Of a DNA stretch of 32,853 bases, positions 29,014 through 32,853 are shown one piece after another. Each line of letters opens with the position of its first letter. Position 1 is the first letter of the stretch. Under the pieces are notes generated by a model. That model had not been told where the DNA came from. It searched no databases and saw nothing but the letters and a program-made list of their open reading frames with translations. Source of the stretch: Isohypsibius dastychi (taxonomy: Eukaryota > Tardigrada > Eutardigrada > Parachela > Isohypsibiidae); NCBI GenBank assembly GCA_034696485.1, contig JAQIWT010000130.1:1-32853 (forward strand). Direction: 5' to 3'. The translations under genes and the position numbers were made by a program.

Positions 29014-29640
29014 AAAAAAACATCACAGCACTTCGGAAACAGAGGTTGCGCAGAAATCTGGACTGAATCATTTCAAGTTTGATCAATAACATCGAGAACA
29101 ATCTGTACACTGTTAAGTATCCAGCGTATTCTAATTATCAATTAGCACTTGAACCAAAATAAGCTATAAAATTAAAAATCAATCATGGTGAACGAATTCG
29201 AAATATCACTCATCAGAGCGTTTTTCGAGGAATATTTGAATTTACAGCCTTTAATTATCTTTCGATTTTATGGTTTATTTTTCGTTTCTTTGCTCATAAT
29301 TACTGAATGTTCCCTAATTACTAATTAGTATACAGATTTTCTTTATTATATGTACTGAATTCAAAATTATTCATTGTGAAGTATGTGCAAGCTCCGTTTC
29401 TGTAGCGTTGTGATGGTGATTTTCGTAGTGTTGTGATTTTTCGAATTCGTTCTCTATGATTGTTTCTTGATTTCATAGCTTATCTTTGTTTAAGTACAAA
29501 TTACCACTTGGTATACGCTAATCAATAATTAGTATACATACTTTCTCGAATTCATTTGAAATAATGATTTGACTAATAACAATCAGAATTTGAAATAATA
29601 AATAGTAGTATATTCCTGTATTCTTATTTAACTTCAAACA
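28190..29640. repeat. Degenerate AT-rich direct repeats, interrupted
   Basis: The segment TTCGATTTTATGGTTT followed by TTTCTxTGCTCAT, TAxTATACAGATTT and a TAGTGTTGTG-type end occurs at about 28471-28640 and 29261-29440. Less complete copies lie near 28240-28440 and 29440-29640. The right arm of the foldback structure (about 28640-29013) sits between them. There is no coding sequence here. Confidence 0.55.
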
Positions 29641-29784
29641 TTCTTCTTTTGCTAGGGAATCAATTTCCCTGTTCTCGAAATCGCAATCAAGATTAATCCA
29701 ACGAATTTCAAATTTTTCCTATTTTACGCTAGCATTTCTACACACATCATCAAGTCATATACATTACGCCAGTTACAGAAACCG

Positions 29785-29876
29785 TTGGCCATAATTTGGC
29801 AGTCCGCCAGCCCCGCATGGTGACGTGCGCGCTTGGTCGTGCCAGACCCCCGAGAAGTCTGGACCTTTGCTCGTCA
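29785..29876. mobile_element. Half copy of the hAT-type MITE (right arm)
   Basis: This matches the right arm of the MITE at 24759-25019, with shared blocks CGCTTGGTCGT and GAGAAGTCTGGACC and an end near CGTCAGTG. The left arm is missing, and the match starts around TTTGGCAGTCCGCC. Confidence 0.65.
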
Positions 29877-29885
29877 GTGTTTCTA

Positions 29886-29972
29886 CGTCTCCGCCAAAAA
29901 GATCAGCCACCTTCTCTCTATCGAATGACTGAGTGAAGAGGCCCAACGTGGCTGTTCTTTTTGGCGGAGACG
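29886..29972. mobile_element. 87-bp TA-MITE, copy B
   Basis: The ends CGTCTCCGCCAAAAAG and CTTTTTGGCGGAGACG are exact inverted copies, flanked by TA (29884-29885 and 29973-29974). Its centre (CTATCGAATGACTGAG) is the reverse complement of the centre of copy A at 23445-23532 with one or two changes. Confidence 0.85.
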
Positions 29973-30235
29973 TACATACAAGAATCAGTGAAAATTTGCC
30001 GAAATTTGGAAGCGTCCATACAAAGCAAAAGCCAGAATTGATCATAACATTTCTATGGTGACAGCACAAATAAAATTTGTGATTCTGAACGGATATAATG
30101 AAAAAGGAAGAAAAATAAATATTCTTGTTATATGCCAAAGATGAACGAAAATATGTGCCGTAGCAAGAAGTTAAGAGAGATTTTAAATAATACAAACCAT
30201 AATGAAACTGAATCCCGAAAAGCTGGGGGGACATA

Positions 30236-30269
30236 ATATTTGGGAGAACCTCGAGGATCTCCCAAATAT
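30236..30269. repeat. Perfect 12-bp inverted repeat around a CCTCGAGG palindrome
   Basis: ATATTTGGGAGA (30236-30247) and TCTCCCAAATAT (30258-30269) flank ACCTCGAGGA. A second ACCTCGAGGT follows at about 30276 and leads into a T-run. The structure lies in the right subterminal part of the hAT-like element. Confidence 0.7.
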
Positions 30270-30514
30270 CAAAAGACCTCGAGGTTTTTTGCAGGTATAT
30301 TTGGATCTACTTCTACCGAGGTTCTACCCAAGTATTTTGTCATTACTTTTACTTCTACTGACAGTAGAGCCGATCTACCAATTACTTTACTAGGTAGATT
30401 TTTTTCTCTACCTGCCCAACGCTGGATGAGATGGCGATTCGAATGGAGGAAAGCAAGCAAAACTCTGCTGCCCCAGATTGAGCTCGCGAAGAAGTCTGAC
30501 AGCAACTGAAGAGA

Positions 30515-31792
30515 TCAGAAATTATTCTCTAACACGATATCCTTCATGTGATCCCGTTTTGCTTTTCCCAAGTCTTCTGTGTTATTTTGATTGTCGTTTG
30601 TGATTTCTGTTATTCCTCTTGGTTCAATGGCAGTCCAAGAGTATTCATTATTATCTGAAGACAATAAATTGTGAAGAATAACGGAGCACCGAAACCACAA
30701 GACAGCTTCCATGTGATCCCTCTTGCAGTTGATGGGTAGGCGAAGACCTCAAAGACTTTGGAAGCGTCCTTTAAGCATGCCGATTGCGTGCTCAACTTCA
30801 ATTCGCATCGAAGAGTGGACCTGATTAAATCTGACATTTTTCTCCAGCAGAGCAGCAGGTCTTTTATACGTCGAAACTACAACATTTGATGTCGCATACC
30901 CGCTATCTCCGAGAACATATTTTTCTGCATTGAAAAATTGCTTCGACTTCTTCAGCGAACTTGAGAACTTCGAAACTCTTCCGTCATGAGCTGATCCACA
31001 AAATCCAGCATGAGCGTACCGAATCAAGCGACGATCATCGCAAACAATCAATGCGTTCAAGCTTCAGCACCCCTTCCGGTTATAATAATCCTCCCCACTT
31101 TGTGATGGTTTGGCAGCCGAAACTATGTGGGTCCCATCAAAAAAGCCGATACAGTTAGGAAATCCTGATTTCTCCTCAATACGCTGACTGATTTCTTTCT
31201 CCTCCTCGACTTCTGGCCAGAACACATATTTTTGCTCCAAGCTTAGTATGGCGATCATCACCCCCGTGGTATATTTCCCCAAACTCCCCTCAGAAACTCC
31301 TGTTTGCTGAGCTGAGAGCCCAACCGATGCAGAATTCCCATAGCCTCCGAAGCGAAATAAAGCTGCAAGGAACTGCTCATCCACAGGCGCTTGTTGGCAA
31401 GTAGAGTTGTTCAAAAACACTGGATGATCTCTGATGAGCAAAACAACCCATGCAAATGCCTTGCGAGTCATCCCAGCATTTTGCTTGAGACGTTCTTCGT
31501 CGAAATCATTCAGAATCAATTTCAAGAGCGAGTCTGTTTTTGGTATTTTCGGTCGTGGATCCAGGTATCGTTTACTTCTGACGATTTCACGCAATAATGT
31601 GAGCGTTTCTAGATCGTCCTCTTCTGAAGAGGATTTTTCGTCCTTGATCTCAGCTATGGTTCTGCTCGAAAAATTCTCTTGATTAGTCTCGTTCTCGCTC
31701 AAACTTTCGAACAACACCTCCTCCAAAATTTCCACGATAAACTTGCCATCCAAATAATCCAACATTTTCTGGCGGTTAGCCTGTTTCGGCAT
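30515..31792 (-). pseudogene. PIF/Harbinger DDE transposase, two in-frame TGA codons
   Basis: This enzyme excises and inserts the Harbinger element. One frame runs from the ATG at 31792 to 30515, about 425 codons, the usual length, broken only by TGA at 31064-31066 and 30749-30751. The N-terminal 60 residues are acidic; a helical region follows with MTRKAFAWVVLLIRDHPVF and SVGLSAQQTGVSEGSL (helix-turn-helix-like). Catalytic residues of the DDE_Tnp_4 fold are visible: Asp219 in GFFDGTHI, the Asp of VLGDSGYA (about codon 296) and the Glu of VEHAIGMLKGRF (about codon 334). GFCGSAHDGRV and LPINCKRDH are further family motifs. The gene ends 33 bases from the stop of the Myb-like gene on the other strand. 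Confidence 0.9.
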
Positions 31793-32061
31793 GATGATTT
31801 GGAGCTAGAAAATAATTAAAACGCCACTTGTGCCCAGGTACAACCCGCTGTTGGCACGGAGACCGGAAAGTTGGATATAAATATAAGATCGTAGAGACTC
31901 GATCTTTGACAAAATAACCTCCACTGAAATCAGAGGAGCACTCAGAGCAAAAAATGCATCAATCTGATTGTAGCAGCACCATTCGTTGTCCGAAAAAAAT
32001 TGGCGCCCCGACTTTAAATCGTAATTGACGTGCTGATTGGTGTGGTGTGTACCCCCCTAAT

Positions 32062-32853
32062 GACATGCTTGAAACACTTTCGTTACCTGGTGACAATGCA
32101 CATGCATTTGTCAGTCTTGCCTTTTTTTCTTTTTTTAAGATTATGATGAGCTGTAGATGGGTTCATCCAAGTCACATTTGCCGACTGGCACTGACTTTAC
32201 GCAACGCTTGAGATGGGCTTTTTGTCAAACAGTCTCTGCTGGTGCTGGATGTTCTGTATACATCCCACCGAATAAAATTAAATGCTCATTAACCGTTTCC
32301 ATCTCGAAATTCATGTCTCACGCAGAAATAATATTAATGAATAAATGCTTCACTTATGACTTCCCTTGGTATTGAAGATTGGTGTTATGAAAAGGGTTTT
32401 TTCAATTGCAATTCGTTTCAATTTTTCCAGGTGGGACCCATTCATCAGCTTGTAGTATTAACAAAATGCATAAACTTAACTACCAAAAGTGAATTTGATT
32501 GTCATTTAAGTACATTCGAGCCCCCTCGTGGTGGTCAGAGGCCATTCCGTTTTTTCGGCTTACCAGCAAATCTTTCCTAAAGGACCCGCTTTCTTGGACT
32601 AAATTAAAAGCATACGCCGTCGAATTCGGGCCGCGGACCTTAACCTATTGATGCCCGCTATGTGAAGGAAGCGGGGGATTCTTATGCAATTTAGCATTCC
32701 TGGTCAGAAAAAAATTACAAATTCAATGAGCTATCTCTCAATTTTTTCTGACCAGTGGTCATGGAGTCACAGTGAAGGGAACATTTGTCGTCAGTGGGCA
32801 TCGCCACATTTGTGGCGGTCTACGTTTCTCCATAAGTTGCCAACGGAATCGGT
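32062..32853. other. No recognisable gene
   Basis: Two short ORFs on plus (32157-32375 and 32356-32580) have no recognisable features. The only structured element is the hairpin at 32700-32755. Confidence 0.4.
32700..32755. repeat. Hairpin with 16-bp arms
   Basis: CTGGTCAGAAAAAAATT (32700-32716) and AATTTTTTCTGACCAG (32740-32755) are inverted copies differing by one A in the run, around a 23-base loop. It could be a very short MITE or a hairpin; no target duplication was recognised. Confidence 0.6.

Larger units (their letters stand above)
26702..30424. mobile_element. 3.7-kb hAT-like non-autonomous element nested in the Myb-like gene
   Basis: The ends are CAGTGTTGGGCA (26702-26713) and, inverted, CAGCGTTGGGCA (30413-30424). 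Flanking octamers are GATGAAAT (26694-26701) and GATGAGAT (30425-30432), a 7/8 match. CAG ends and 8-bp duplications point to hAT. Subterminal regions on both sides carry several GGTAGA/TCTACC motifs. No transposase was found inside. The interior holds a foldback structure with C/G hairpins, AT-rich repeats and two smaller MITE copies. Confidence 0.75.
25763..30481 (+). pseudogene. Myb/SANT-like Harbinger partner gene, interrupted at 26701 by a hAT-like element
   Basis: Such proteins bind the transposon ends and carry the transposase into the nucleus. Visible parts in order: LIE-(TAG)-LENGDKYL and NTSGKTRIIMSKEILDFF (25790-25960); after a gap, HLDRLNPIMRERPGMNPPFV (from about 26170); an acidic Ser/Glu stretch; then, after a frameshift near 26,500, a long coiled coil (KEIAKERAVLESRKLEYDRK ... 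EIQREEMRLPQDEI). The frame stops meaningfully at 26701 and continues at 30425 as DEMAIRMEESKQN, ending in TGA at 30479-30481. An ORF upstream (25292-25762) is in the same frame and crosses the left end of the transposon; whether it is translated is unclear. Stops and the gap between 25970 and 26170 (perhaps an intron) leave it non-functional. Confidence 0.6.
25364..32058. mobile_element. PIF/Harbinger two-gene transposon, split by a nested element
   Basis: The inverted ends start AGGGGGGTACACA; the right end matches the left over about 25 bases (one mismatch) and more loosely for another 12. AAT stands on both outer sides (25361-25363 and 32059-32061). Inside, a Myb/SANT-like gene on plus and a DDE transposase on minus face each other. 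Subtracting the hAT-like insertion (26702-30424 plus its 8-bp duplication) leaves about 2.96 kb, the usual size of a two-gene Harbinger. The target AAT differs from the TWA that many members use, so the outermost base may be misassigned. Confidence 0.85.

Overview
The window reads as repeat-rich DNA of an invertebrate animal. No ribosomal RNA, tRNA, operon or bacterial promoter is visible. Nearly everything recognisable is a transposable element in some state of decay. A nematode is my best guess, because a PAT/DIRS-like tyrosine-recombinase retroelement, a Ty3/gypsy-like element with an env-like gene, and MADF/Myb-type partner genes of Harbinger elements fit one together. That is inference, not proof.

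Layout. Positions 1-5067: mostly unassigned, with a short acidic-tailed ORF (2309-2587) and the first piece of an unidentified coding sequence (4879-5067). Positions 5068-16711: an 11.6-kb LTR retrotransposon with two 288-bp LTRs, a 4-bp target duplication, and decayed gag, protease, RT, RNase H, integrase and env-like regions. It also carries a signal-peptide ORF just before the 3' LTR, a 141-bp MITE, and an RT plus restriction-like-endonuclease fragment that looks like a nested non-LTR insertion. The coding sequence it landed in resumes in frame at 16716. That sequence is cut again by a 959-bp Harbinger-like element (16988-17946, TAA duplication) carrying a MADF/Myb-like gene, and ends at 18022.

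Positions 18474-22312 (minus strand): a DIRS/PAT-like element with gag, RT, RNase H and a tyrosine recombinase whose R...HxxR...Y residues are all visible. Positions 23084-25174: a C/G hairpin, a 19-bp tandem array, an 88-bp MITE, a degraded Tc1/mariner-like transposase and a 261-bp hAT-type MITE with an exact 8-bp duplication.

Positions 25364-32058: a PIF/Harbinger element with its two genes tail to tail, a Myb/SANT-like gene on plus and a DDE transposase on minus. A 3.7-kb hAT-like element (26702-30424) sits inside the last codons of the Myb-like gene. It in turn holds a foldback structure with C/G hairpins, AT-rich degenerate repeats, half of the hAT MITE and a second copy of the TA-MITE. 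Positions 32062-32853 hold only a hairpin.

The main result is a nested insertion history in which the reading frame of the target can be followed across the empty site in three clear cases (gypsy, small Harbinger-like, hAT-like) and one doubtful case (hAT MITE). Most elements carry stops and frameshifts and are probably inactive. The best preserved proteins are the Harbinger transposase (two in-frame TGA codons) and the DIRS tyrosine recombinase (one stop).
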